Source: Nitrososphaerales archaeon TH5893
GTDB lineage: Archaea > Thermoproteota > Nitrososphaeria > Nitrososphaerales > Nitrososphaeraceae
Direction: 5' to 3'
NCBI GenBank assembly: GCA_014523685.1
Contig: JAATVT010000114.1
Coordinates: forward strand, 1 to 7,962
Length of the DNA stretch: 7,962 nucleotides
Shown: positions 1 through 5,682 of the stretch, piece by piece
Position numbering within the stretch: the first letter of the stretch is position 1
Layout of the letters: each line of letters starts with the position of its first letter
Notes under the pieces: model-generated
The model's database searches: none
What the model was told of the DNA's origin: nothing
Seen by the model: only the letters and a program-made list of their open reading frames with translations
Program-made: the position numbers and the translations under genes

Positions 1-154
1 CGTATTCATCCGTAGGGCTAGTCTCGTCATCGTTTGTCCTGCAAACTTGATACGCAGTGCAACAATAAAAAGCCACCTTAAATGTATAATGAATAATACT
101 CTTGTTGACCGTCTAGCGATTTAACTAAAAAAGTACTTAACGCAACGATAAATA
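1..154. other. Left-edge region without a convincing gene
   Basis: Two frames stay open to the window edge. On the plus strand there are no stops from 2 until TAA at 122-124. On the minus strand there are none from 120 to 1, where an ATG at 28-30 would begin a reading starting MTRLALRMNT. Neither translation resembles a family I know, and about 40 open codons at an edge are not evidence of a gene. The stretch may hold the end or start of a gene lying mostly outside the window, or only spacer. Confidence 0.3.
127..132 (-). terminator. Possible T-run terminator after the TrmB-type gene
   Basis: Read on the minus strand this is a run of six T, 23 nt past the stop codon of the regulator gene. 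Archaeal RNA polymerase can terminate at short T-rich tracts without a hairpin, and no clear stem precedes this one. The call rests only on the T run and its position. Confidence 0.3.
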
Positions 155-979
155 TTAAAAGATATTTCGTTGATTTTTTTTTCTGTTGGTATTGATATCA
201 GAAGGCTTTTCTCCAGTATTGTCTGCATCATCCCATAAATAGTGGAAATAGTCCTTTGCGAATCTAGCTAGACCTACATGTTCTGCCCATATAGCGGTTG
301 GTTCGAAATTCCCACTTTCACTTCTTCCTTCGCTAAGCAGTATCATTACATGTTTGCTGTCACCAATCACTCCTCCCCCAAACATGTTATTTTTTAATCT
401 AACGTCGGCAACTCTAGAAATGGTTCGCACGGTATCAGGACTTGCCCCCTCCGAAGCAAGTACATCTATCCTTACGCCTTTCTCCTTTAGCATTCTCAGC
501 GTTGGTTGTAGTGGTCTTGCAATATCCTCAGCCACATGTGGCAAGGCGATCAATAATTCATGTTGACAGGTTTGAATGATTTCGCCGATTTTCGCTGCTA
601 TATTATAAACTCCCATAACTACCCATATTTCCGGTCTCTCTCTAAGCCCGCTTTTTTCATATATTGGCATTAATTCACTCATGATCATATTCTTGCTATC
701 TCTGATACTATTCTCTATTCGCATCTTCATTGCCTCAAGAGCAGTAATAGGTGACTTTGGAAAAAATTTTTGTGGTCTAGAACTATCAGATTCTAACCAC
801 CCTTTATCTTCTAAACTATTCAAAACTTCATATATTTTAGAATATGGTACACCTGATTTCTTACTTAGATCTGAAGCTGTCATCGAGCCTTTTTCCAAAA
901 GCGAGAGGTAAACCTTGATTTCGTAACTAGTCAAGCCGAGACTTTCCATGGCTTTCTTCGACTTGTCACTAATGCTCAT
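155..979 (-). CDS. TrmB-family transcriptional regulator
   Basis: A 274-residue protein counted from the ATG at 977-979. The N-terminal 70 residues or so form a winged helix-turn-helix of the TrmB type: the SLGLTSYEIKVYLSLLEKG opening helix, then TASDLSKKSGVPYSKIYEVL as the recognition region, and LEDKGWLE leading into the wing. A short helical linker (about residues 77-110) joins a larger C-terminal domain like the TrmB sugar/effector-binding half. TrmB proteins control sugar or metabolic genes by binding DNA near TATA boxes, but the effector and targets here cannot be read from the sequence. The last residues are basic and polar, encoded across a run of nine A (174-182), so slippage could alter the tail. 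A TTG nine bases upstream (986-988) would add three residues; I prefer the ATG. The gene stands alone, and the next gene lies over 1 kb away on the other strand. Confidence 0.88.
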   Translation of the reverse strand: MSISDKSKKAMESLGLTSYEIKVYLSLLEKGSMTASDLSKKSGVPYSKIYEVLNSLEDKGWLESDSSRPQKFFPKSPITALEAMKMRIENSIRDSKNMIMSELMPIYEKSGLRERPEIWVVMGVYNIAAKIGEIIQTCQHELLIALPHVAEDIARPLQPTLRMLKEKGVRIDVLASEGASPDTVRTISRVADVRLKNNMFGGGVIGDSKHVMILLSEGRSESGNFEPTAIWAEHVGLARFAKDYFHYLWDDADNTGEKPSDINTNRKKNQRNIF

Positions 980-1008
980 TAAGCTCAATACATGTGATGG
1001 TCATCTGT

Positions 1009-1016
1009 AATATAAG
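1009..1016 (-). promoter_or_regulatory. TATA box for the TrmB-type regulator
   Basis: On the minus strand this reads CTTATATT, centred about 33 nt upstream of the ATG. With the usual spacing of about 25 nt from TATA centre to start site, transcription would begin near 987 and leave a leader of about 8 nt, which favours the ATG at 979. No ribosome binding site is visible or needed. Confidence 0.5.
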
Positions 1017-1294
1017 TATGTAATCTACGATATTGTGAGTCTGAAAATAGTTATGGGTTTGAAAGATGCAGGGTACTAAGCACGACTATTCTGAAACCGT
1101 TGTACCTCTATGGTACTAGAAATAAAAAAGAAGAATGGGACTCTCGCTAATATTGTACATTGAGAATAATCCACAAAGGCTAGAAGCCATCCATTTTTCA
1201 ATTTGAATGGATTAGCACCCAGTAGATATCCAAGTGCTCCTTGTGAGGCGTTTGTAAATAGTAAGGTAACTATCTTCATAAAAAATATTTATAT

Positions 1295-1444
1295 ATGAAA
1301 ATTAGGAAGTATGGACAGGTATCGTTTGTGGTAGTTCGGTTTATACATTGGTTATCAGAGACCAAACACTCTGAAAAGGTTAGGTTTGAAAATATTCCCA
1401 AATCAGAAAAAGAGCCTGGGTTTAACCAGTCAGAAGAATCATAA
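1295..1444 (+). CDS. Possible small protein of 49 residues, unrecognised
   Basis: ATG at 1295 runs to TAA at 1442-1444. The protein starts MKIRKYGQVSFVVVRFIHWL and ends with an acidic/polar tail (KSEKEPGFNQSEES). A basic start, a short hydrophobic/aromatic stretch (residues 10-20) and a charged Lys/Glu tail look more like a real protein than a chance reading of AT-rich DNA. I know no family for it. The AT-rich tract at 1284-1294 (tatttatatat) lies too close to the ATG to be its TATA box; a weaker candidate, GTAAATAG at 1255-1262, is about 37 nt upstream. The inverted repeat at 1355-1374 lies inside the frame. It could still be a chance ORF. Confidence 0.33.
   Translation: MKIRKYGQVSFVVVRFIHWLSETKHSEKVRFENIPKSEKEPGFNQSEES
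1355..1374. repeat. Inverted repeat, 6-bp arms, 8-nt loop
   Basis: TCAGAG (1355-1360) and CTCTGA (1369-1374) are perfectly complementary around the loop ACCAAACA. In RNA this would be a modest hairpin. It falls within the possible small ORF, so it may be incidental. No T run follows directly, so it is not a simple terminator. Confidence 0.4.
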
Positions 1445-1500
1445 CATTATCTTTTTAAACTCAATATCCAGTTCATTGTGAGCGTATATCGTTGATATTT

Positions 1501-1529
1501 TTTGGCGAGGAATCATGACTTGCGCCAAA
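1501..1529. repeat. Inverted repeat TTTGGCG-N15-CGCCAAA
   Basis: Two perfectly complementary 7-nt arms, 1501-1507 and 1523-1529, flank 15 nt that contain the palindrome TCATGA. The arm centres are 22 bp apart, about two helical turns, which suits a protein dimer on one DNA face. GC-rich arms stand out in an AT-rich spacer. A T-rich stretch (1539-1551) follows, so an RNA hairpin with termination on the plus strand is an alternative. No gene starts immediately beside it. Confidence 0.45.
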
Positions 1530-1898
1530 TAGGTATTGTTTTTAGTCTTTTAATTTGAAATTAATTTGTGGACTGGAAACAATTGGAACAATTATAGTCG
1601 CAATAATATAGCTGTTATTATAAGCCATAGTCGCTTTTTTGATGGAACTAAGTGCCCCCATAATTACCGTATTCATAATTTTGGTAATGATCATTGAAGT
1701 GGGATTGTGAGTATATGGAAAACTCAAAAGAATCAGTGAGTTATCTTTGCAGATATGAAAACCTTCTATTTAACATGGCATAAAATCTTCGCTCTAAAGA
1801 ATGACTTCTAATACTTCTATTACGTCTCAATAATTTCTGACTCATATGCGGTAGGTCATTTTTCTGGAAGGATGAGGGATCGCTTCTATCAACAGGTG

Positions 1899-1917
1899 GG
1901 GGTCAAAGCATGGCCCC
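1899..1917 (+). repeat. GC-rich hairpin
   Basis: GGGGTC (1899-1904) pairs with GGCCCC (1912-1917), with one G-U pair, around the loop AAAGCAT. It is among the most GC-rich points in the spacer and could be part of a structured RNA upstream of the 115-residue protein gene. There is no supporting second element and no T run after it. Confidence 0.3.
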
Positions 1918-1993
1918 TTAGCTTCAATACTTCACTATTTCGTTCTGGATTTTGTCAATCATTACTGAACATCCTATCTTTAGAATTTGGTGG

Positions 1994-2001
1994 TTTTTAT
2001 A
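1994..2001 (+). promoter_or_regulatory. Possible TATA box for the 115-residue protein gene
   Basis: TTTTTATA lies about 60 nt before the ATG at 2059. Transcription would start near 2023 and leave a leader of about 36 nt. A closer T/A-rich stretch (2039-2046) is too near the ATG to serve as a TATA box for this start. Confidence 0.3.
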
Positions 2002-2058
2002 GCAGGCAAGTATGGAGAAAAGATCTAATAACCGTATAGTTTTATTCATTAGTATTCT

Positions 2059-2406
2059 ATGCCCCAAAAACATCAAAATGAACCCTCTTCGACAAGCTAT
2101 CTAAAATACCATAACTTGGAAGATATGCTTAAGGTGATAGTATATGCTGCTCAGTCTCCGATAGGATTAACTCCAATGCTATATCATATCAATCACAATA
2201 ACAGGGATGTCCTATTCATAGAGTCTGGTGCGCTGAACTCTGTTATACATTACATCACGCAAAATGAAAAACCACGCAACAAGTTTATCGAGCTTAAGAG
2301 ATTGACTGGCGAATTTACGTTTGTGGATAATATTGGATCTGATACCCAGTCATTGTATGTTCCCATTTTGGAATTAGAAAAATGCTCCTTTAACTTTCCT
2401 CTATAG
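2059..2406 (+). CDS. Unrecognised 115-residue protein
   Basis: I do not recognise a family. The first 16 residues or so are polar and probably disordered (MPQKHQNEPSSTS). The rest has mixed alpha/beta character: a helix-like LEDMLKVIVYAAQS, a strand-like RDVLFIESGALNSVIHYIT, and a final run VDNIGSDTQSLYVPILELE. There is no signal peptide or membrane segment, and the only Cys (residue 109) is near the C terminus, so it is probably soluble and cytosolic. Codon use and amino-acid balance look like a real gene, unlike the chance frames around it. The ATG at 2059 is the first in the frame with reasonable upstream spacing; Met23 is a possible later start. It lies on the same strand as the Tes-like gene but 373 bp away, with a separate promoter between them, so it is probably transcribed alone. 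Most likely a lineage-specific thaumarchaeal protein. Confidence 0.6.
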   Translation: MPQKHQNEPSSTSYLKYHNLEDMLKVIVYAAQSPIGLTPMLYHINHNNRDVLFIESGALNSVIHYITQNEKPRNKFIELKRLTGEFTFVDNIGSDTQSLYVPILELEKCSFNFPL

Positions 2407-2640
2407 AATCTTGCCTATCTTCTTGCGCTTGCTTCTCCTGAATGATGGATCCATAGGTGGCCTAATTCTAGACTTTAATCATTATATTATATATTACTTC
2501 ATTCTTCGCACATTCTCTTATTTGATCTATGCAATGCAGAATGAATTCCGTAGTTTTGGTATAGTCTTTCGAAATTATCCTCAAACATACGAGATTTAGC
2601 ATCAAGAATAACAATACTTAAGTAAAAGAGAAACTTTATG

Positions 2641-2663
2641 CTCAAAAAATATATGTTTTTGAG
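2641..2663. repeat. Perfect AT-rich dyad CTCAAAAA-N7-TTTTTGAG
   Basis: The arms are 2641-2648 and 2656-2663 with the loop ATATATG, centred about 80 bp upstream of the TATA box of the Tes-like gene. The arm centres are 15 bp apart. It could be an operator or upstream activator site, or a hairpin ending transcription from the preceding gene. It overlaps the first codons of a 21-codon frame. Confidence 0.45.
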
Positions 2664-2728
2664 AATGTCTTATCGAATCAAAGGTCGCACATCTGACAAC
2701 TAATCACCGTAGGATTCGTAACGTTATA

Positions 2729-2736
2729 TTTATATA
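2729..2736 (+). promoter_or_regulatory. TATA box of the Tes-like gene
   Basis: TTTATATA is an excellent match to the archaeal TATA consensus. Its centre is about 48 nt before the start codon, so transcription should begin near 2756-2758. That leaves a leader of about 23 nt, long by thaumarchaeal leaderless standards. The predicted start site falls on an ATG (2756) that opens a five-codon frame. Confidence 0.65.
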
Positions 2737-2779
2737 CAAAATGATAAGCTGACCAATGAAGGTTATAGGGTAATAGAAT

Positions 2780-4513
2780 ATGAATCTGATACAGATTTCG
2801 AATGTTTCAAGTAAGAACACTGCAGCTAGAAAAACCGTGAGACATACGCAAAGCATATGTCCTGATTGTAACATGATTCTTGATGCAGAGGTTTTTGAAC
2901 GAGAAGGCAAGGTATACATGACAAAAACCTGTCCAACGCATGGGGAGTGCGAAGAGCTATATTTTGGCTCATATGAAATGTATAAGAAATTTAGCACTTA
3001 TTGGATGGACGGAAAGGGCGCTCAAGCACCTAATGTCATGGTTGACAAATGTGCATGCCCTACGAACTGCGGATTATGTACCAACCACCTCTCACATTCT
3101 GGTTTGGCTAACATAATTATCACAAATAGGTGCGACTTGACATGTTGGTATTGTTTTTTCTACGTAAAAAAGGGTCTTGAGGGTGCCTACCTTTATGAAC
3201 CAAATCATGAGCAAGTAAGATCGATGATGAAGACTTTGAAGGCTCAGAAACCAATAGCAGGTAATTCCATACAGATCACGGGAGGAGAGCCTATGTTAAG
3301 GGATGATATTACTGAAATGATTAAGATAATGAAGGAAGAGGGTGTCGATCATGTTCAACTGAATACCAATGGTATCAAGTTGGCACTGTCTCCAGAAACG
3401 ATGAGGCAGATAAGGATGGCAGGTGTAAACAATTTGTATCTGTCATTCGATGGTGTTACTCCTAGAACCAATCCAAAGAATCATTGGGAGGTCCCATATG
3501 CACTTGAATCTGCAAGAAAATGTGACATGACAGTGGTCTTCGTTCCCACAGTAATTAAATCAATTAATGATCATGAATTAGGGGGGATTATTAGATACGC
3601 CCAAAAGAATCTTGATGTGGTACATGCCGTTAATTTCCAACCCGTGTCTCTAACTGGTAGAATGACAAAGAAGGAGCGTGAAAAATACCGAATAACAATT
3701 CCCGATTGTATTGAAAGGATTGAAGAGCAGACAAATGGTGAAATTACGACTGATGCATGGTTTCCCGTTCCATCATGCATGCCAATGACCGACGTGATAG
3801 AGGCGTTTAGCAAAAAGCCAAAGTACGAGCTATCCATTCACTTTGCTTGCGGTGCCGGTACTTATGTTTTCGAAGATACTCAAACCAAGAAATTAACTCC
3901 TCTAACAGCCTTTGTTGACATTAAAGGTATGCTAGAATATTTCGAAGAGAAATCTGACGAGATCAAATCTGGTGCAAATAGATATTGGACTATGTTAGAA
4001 GTTGTGCGAAGGCTTGGCCAATTTGTAGATAGGACTAAGCAACCTCATGGACTCAATTTAGCCAAGATGTTCTCTAGCATATTGCTGAAACGCAACTTCG
4101 ATTCAGTTGGCTCCTGGCATATAAGATCTCTGTTTTTAGGAATGATGCACTTCCAAGATAAATATAATGAAGACCTTGAAAGACTACAGAGATGTGATAT
4201 TCATTACCTCACACCAGATCTTAGAATCATTCCATTCTGCGCCTTCAACGTTATTCCGGAATGGTACAGGGATAGAATACAGAAAAAGTACAGTATACCG
4301 GTAGAAGAATGGGAAAAGGCACATGGTCAAACTCTTGAGGCTGGTCTATATAGAGGTCTAATGAGAAGAGGCAAACCAGAATCTCAGATGGGATGTGCGT
4401 TGTCAGACATGCATAAATCAGCAGCAGAAGCAGCCAACGCTGAATCTGAAAAAGGCATTGTAGATTCAGATCACAGAGCAGTAGACTTACGAAATGGTAT
4501 GGCTGGCGCATAG
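2780..4513 (+). CDS. tes: Radical SAM tetraether lipid synthase (Tes) family protein
   Basis: A 577-residue cytosolic or membrane-associated radical SAM enzyme. The Tes family (MJ0619 of Methanocaldococcus, MA_1486 of Methanosarcina) joins the phytanyl chain ends of archaeol-type diether lipids by C-C bonds to give tetraethers (GDGTs). Family hallmarks appear in order: a rubredoxin-like metal site, CPDC (27-30) and CPTHGEC (51-57); a Cys cluster, CACPTNCGLC (91-100), followed by TNH; LANIIITNRC leading into the radical SAM CxxxCxxC at C118, C122, C125; SAM-binding GGEP (168-171); LNTNG (194-198); LYLSFDG (219-225); VNFQPVSLTGRM (284-295); and a C-terminal part with C472 and PFCAFN (486-490), probably auxiliary-cluster ligands. 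The MJ0619 structure carries several 4Fe-4S clusters plus one mononuclear iron; which Cys binds which cluster here is inferred. The last 35 residues are an Ala-rich polar tail outside the catalytic core. ATG 2780 is chosen because two stops lie in frame just before it. Paralogues with other substrates exist, so exact function is less certain than family. Confidence 0.88.
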   Translation: MNLIQISNVSSKNTAARKTVRHTQSICPDCNMILDAEVFEREGKVYMTKTCPTHGECEELYFGSYEMYKKFSTYWMDGKGAQAPNVMVDKCACPTNCGLCTNHLSHSGLANIIITNRCDLTCWYCFFYVKKGLEGAYLYEPNHEQVRSMMKTLKAQKPIAGNSIQITGGEPMLRDDITEMIKIMKEEGVDHVQLNTNGIKLALSPETMRQIRMAGVNNLYLSFDGVTPRTNPKNHWEVPYALESARKCDMTVVFVPTVIKSINDHELGGIIRYAQKNLDVVHAVNFQPVSLTGRMTKKEREKYRITIPDCIERIEEQTNGEITTDAWFPVPSCMPMTDVIEAFSKKPKYELSIHFACGAGTYVFEDTQTKKLTPLTAFVDIKGMLEYFEEKSDEIKSGANRYWTMLEVVRRLGQFVDRTKQPHGLNLAKMFSSILLKRNFDSVGSWHIRSLFLGMMHFQDKYNEDLERLQRCDIHYLTPDLRIIPFCAFNVIPEWYRDRIQKKYSIPVEEWEKAHGQTLEAGLYRGLMRRGKPESQMGCALSDMHKSAAEAANAESEKGIVDSDHRAVDLRNGMAGA

Positions 4514-4522
4514 GTAAATAAC

Positions 4523-4534
4523 TTTTCTTTTTTT
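4523..4534 (+). terminator. T-rich terminator after the Tes-like gene
   Basis: TTTTCTTTTTTT begins 10 nt past the stop codon, with no hairpin before it. This is the usual form of an intrinsic archaeal terminator and suggests that the Tes-like gene is a single-gene transcript. Confidence 0.6.
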
Positions 4535-4574
4535 GTCCGTATCCTTTCGCTAGATTTATCCTAGAATATTGTAC

Positions 4575-4681
4575 GGGCCTTGAACAGATGCATAGTTCTA
4601 CCTATCTCTAGTCTGGGTAGTTCGTAGGCATGCATACGAGAACGTATGTAATCAAAGAGCATATACTTGGCCCTCTTTTTT
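4575..4681 (+). ncRNA. Candidate structured RNA or leader before the crotonase gene
   Basis: The spacer can be folded by eye into a closed shape. GGGCC (4575-4579) pairs with GGCCC (4669-4673). Inside are a hairpin of CTACCT (4598-4603) with GGGTAG (4615-4620) and a stronger 8-bp hairpin, TGCATACG (4631-4638) with CGTATGTA (4643-4650), loop AGAA. Six T (4676-4681) follow the closing helix almost at once, as for a terminated small RNA. A TTTATC at 4554-4559 could be a TATA-like element, though slightly close. No known RNA family or C/D-box motif is recognised, and it could be a chance fold. Confidence 0.22.
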
Positions 4682-4688
4682 GATAAGG

Positions 4689-4695
4689 TTTAATT
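4689..4695 (+). promoter_or_regulatory. Possible TATA box of the crotonase gene
   Basis: TTTAATT is centred about 31 nt upstream of the ATG at 4723, so a transcript would start a few bases before the start codon. The match to consensus is moderate; the spacing is good. Confidence 0.4.
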
Positions 4696-4722
4696 GAAAG
4701 GTATAGTTCTTGCCTTTCGTAT

Positions 4723-5661
4723 ATGTCTACTATGAAATACATACAACTTGAACCACGTGAAGAGATTGCTATCATTAGAATAAACCGACCGGAGGCCTTG
4801 AACGCTATGAATGTAGATGTTTTAGCCGAGTTATCTAGGACTATTGATATCGTGGGCCCCGATGATGGAATAAAGGCACTGATAATTACAGGAGCAGGAG
4901 AAAAATCATTCTGCGCAGGAGCAGATATTAGCTATATGGTTAATATTCAGCCCATTGAAGCAGAAAAATATGCATCTTCAGCACAAGCTGTGTTAAACAA
5001 GATCGAAAACTTGCAAAAGCCAATAATAGCAGCGGTTAATGGTTTTGCTCTAGGAGGGGGATGTGAACTAGCGATGGTATGCGATATTAGAATTGCATCA
5101 AGCAATGCCAAAATGGGTCAACCCGAGGTCACCATAGGCATTCCACCAGGATGGGGTGGAACTCAGAGATTATCAAGAATTGTGGGCCCTGCAAAAGCAA
5201 AAGAGCTCGTGTTTACTGGTAAAATGATTACAGCAGACGAAGCTGAACAAATTGGACTTGTTAATAAAGTTGTTAGTTTGACATCCGAGGAAGAAAACAG
5301 TTTTACTACATCATCAATACCTCATGCTACAAATAACACGAGTTCTGTGGCAAAGCAATCTAAAAGTTCATCAAAAGAACAACTAACTAGTGAAGAACTT
5401 CAAAAGCAAGAAAAACAACGGGCCAATGAGCTAGCAAAACTTCTGAACAAAAAATTGATGGATGAAAGTTTCTCATTTGCTAAAGAAATTACAAAGAATA
5501 GTTTTACAGCCGTGAAAACTAGTAAAATGTTAATCAACAAGGCAATGGATGCAGACATTAATACTGGTTTACGTCTAGAAATTTATGGATGGGCATTGTG
5601 TTTTGCTCACGAAGATAGACAAAAGATGATGTCATCCTTTTTGAGCAAAGGAAAGAAGTAG
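4723..5661 (+). CDS. Enoyl-CoA hydratase/crotonase, probably the HP/HB-cycle hydratase
   Basis: A 312-residue crotonase-fold protein that adds or removes water across the 2,3 double bond of acyl-CoA thioesters. Visible family features: INRPEALNAMN (20-30); CAGADI (64-69) and ALGGGCELAM (109-118), which form the oxyanion hole; catalytic Glu115; and QPEVTIGIPPGWGGTQRL (133-150) with catalytic Glu135. Both Glu of true hydratases are present, arguing against a plain isomerase or decarboxylase. In ammonia-oxidising Thaumarchaeota an enzyme of this family (Nmar_1308 in Nitrosopumilus) acts as 3-hydroxypropionyl-CoA dehydratase and crotonyl-CoA hydratase in CO2 fixation; the same role is inferred here. 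Family members are usually about 250-260 residues. The extra length is a Ser/Thr/Lys/Glu/Gln-rich stretch at about 186-240, between GLVNKVVS and the final helices. In the C-terminal segment FAHEDRQKMMSSFLSKGKK, the usual EG before the last helix is replaced by KM. A second ATG at 4732 is possible. Confidence 0.9.
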   Translation: MSTMKYIQLEPREEIAIIRINRPEALNAMNVDVLAELSRTIDIVGPDDGIKALIITGAGEKSFCAGADISYMVNIQPIEAEKYASSAQAVLNKIENLQKPIIAAVNGFALGGGCELAMVCDIRIASSNAKMGQPEVTIGIPPGWGGTQRLSRIVGPAKAKELVFTGKMITADEAEQIGLVNKVVSLTSEEENSFTTSSIPHATNNTSSVAKQSKSSSKEQLTSEELQKQEKQRANELAKLLNKKLMDESFSFAKEITKNSFTAVKTSKMLINKAMDADINTGLRLEIYGWALCFAHEDRQKMMSSFLSKGKK

Positions 5662-5682
5662 ATAAGGAATATAAGGTAACTT

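Larger units (their letters stand above)
980..2058. other. Long gene-poor spacer with short inverted repeats
   Basis: About 1.1 kb between the divergent TrmB-type gene and the 115-residue protein gene. No frame gives a recognisable protein. It holds one plausible small ORF (1295-1444), several short perfect inverted repeats (GTACC at 1102-1106 with GGTAC at 1112-1116; TCAGAG/CTCTGA at 1355-1374; TTTGGCG/CGCCAAA at 1501-1529), and a GC-rich hairpin (1899-1917). GGTACTA occurs twice, at 1072-1078 and 1112-1118. I see no tRNA, known RNA family, insertion-sequence ends or tandem repeat. Several short open frames of mixed quality suggest either non-coding RNA or decayed genes, but nothing here proves either. 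Confidence 0.5.
2407..2779 (+). other. Spacer upstream of the Tes-like gene
   Basis: AT-rich, with no recognisable gene. It contains an ATTATATTATATATTA tract near 2476-2492, a perfect 8-bp dyad at 2641-2663, a 21-codon ORF starting at 2638 within that dyad (MLKKYMFLRM...), and the strong TATA box of the Tes-like gene at 2729-2736. Two very short frames (ATG at 2741 and 2756), both in frame with the Tes-like gene and each closed by a stop, lie between the TATA box and the start codon. The latter part therefore reads as a control region. Confidence 0.5.

Noticed and set aside
297..311. GGTTCGAAATTCC resembling a tRNA T-arm
   Set aside because: It lies inside the TrmB-type coding sequence, its flanks do not pair as a T-stem, and no acceptor or anticodon arm can be placed around it.
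1076..1279. 67-codon minus-strand frame starting MKIVTLLFTN with an AT-rich tract upstream
   Set aside because: The TATA-like tract is only about 14 nt from the ATG, the second half turns into a low-quality FFFF run, and no family is recognised. Not strong enough to call.
1542..1727. 61-codon minus-strand frame rich in Ile, Met and Thr
   Set aside because: It starts with TTG, its composition is what AT-rich DNA gives by chance, and there is no promoter or family match.
1812..2039. 76 open codons on the plus strand ending just before the 115-residue gene (ATG at 1872 gives 55 residues)
   Set aside because: The translation is rich in Phe, Trp, Gln and Arg, unlike the neighbouring genes. It overlaps the GC-rich hairpin and has no clear promoter. 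Probably chance, though closeness to the next gene keeps it possible.
2411..2599. 62-codon plus-strand frame after the 115-residue gene
   Set aside because: It starts with TTG, is Tyr/Ile/Phe-rich from an AT-rich tract, and has no supporting signal. Treated as spacer.
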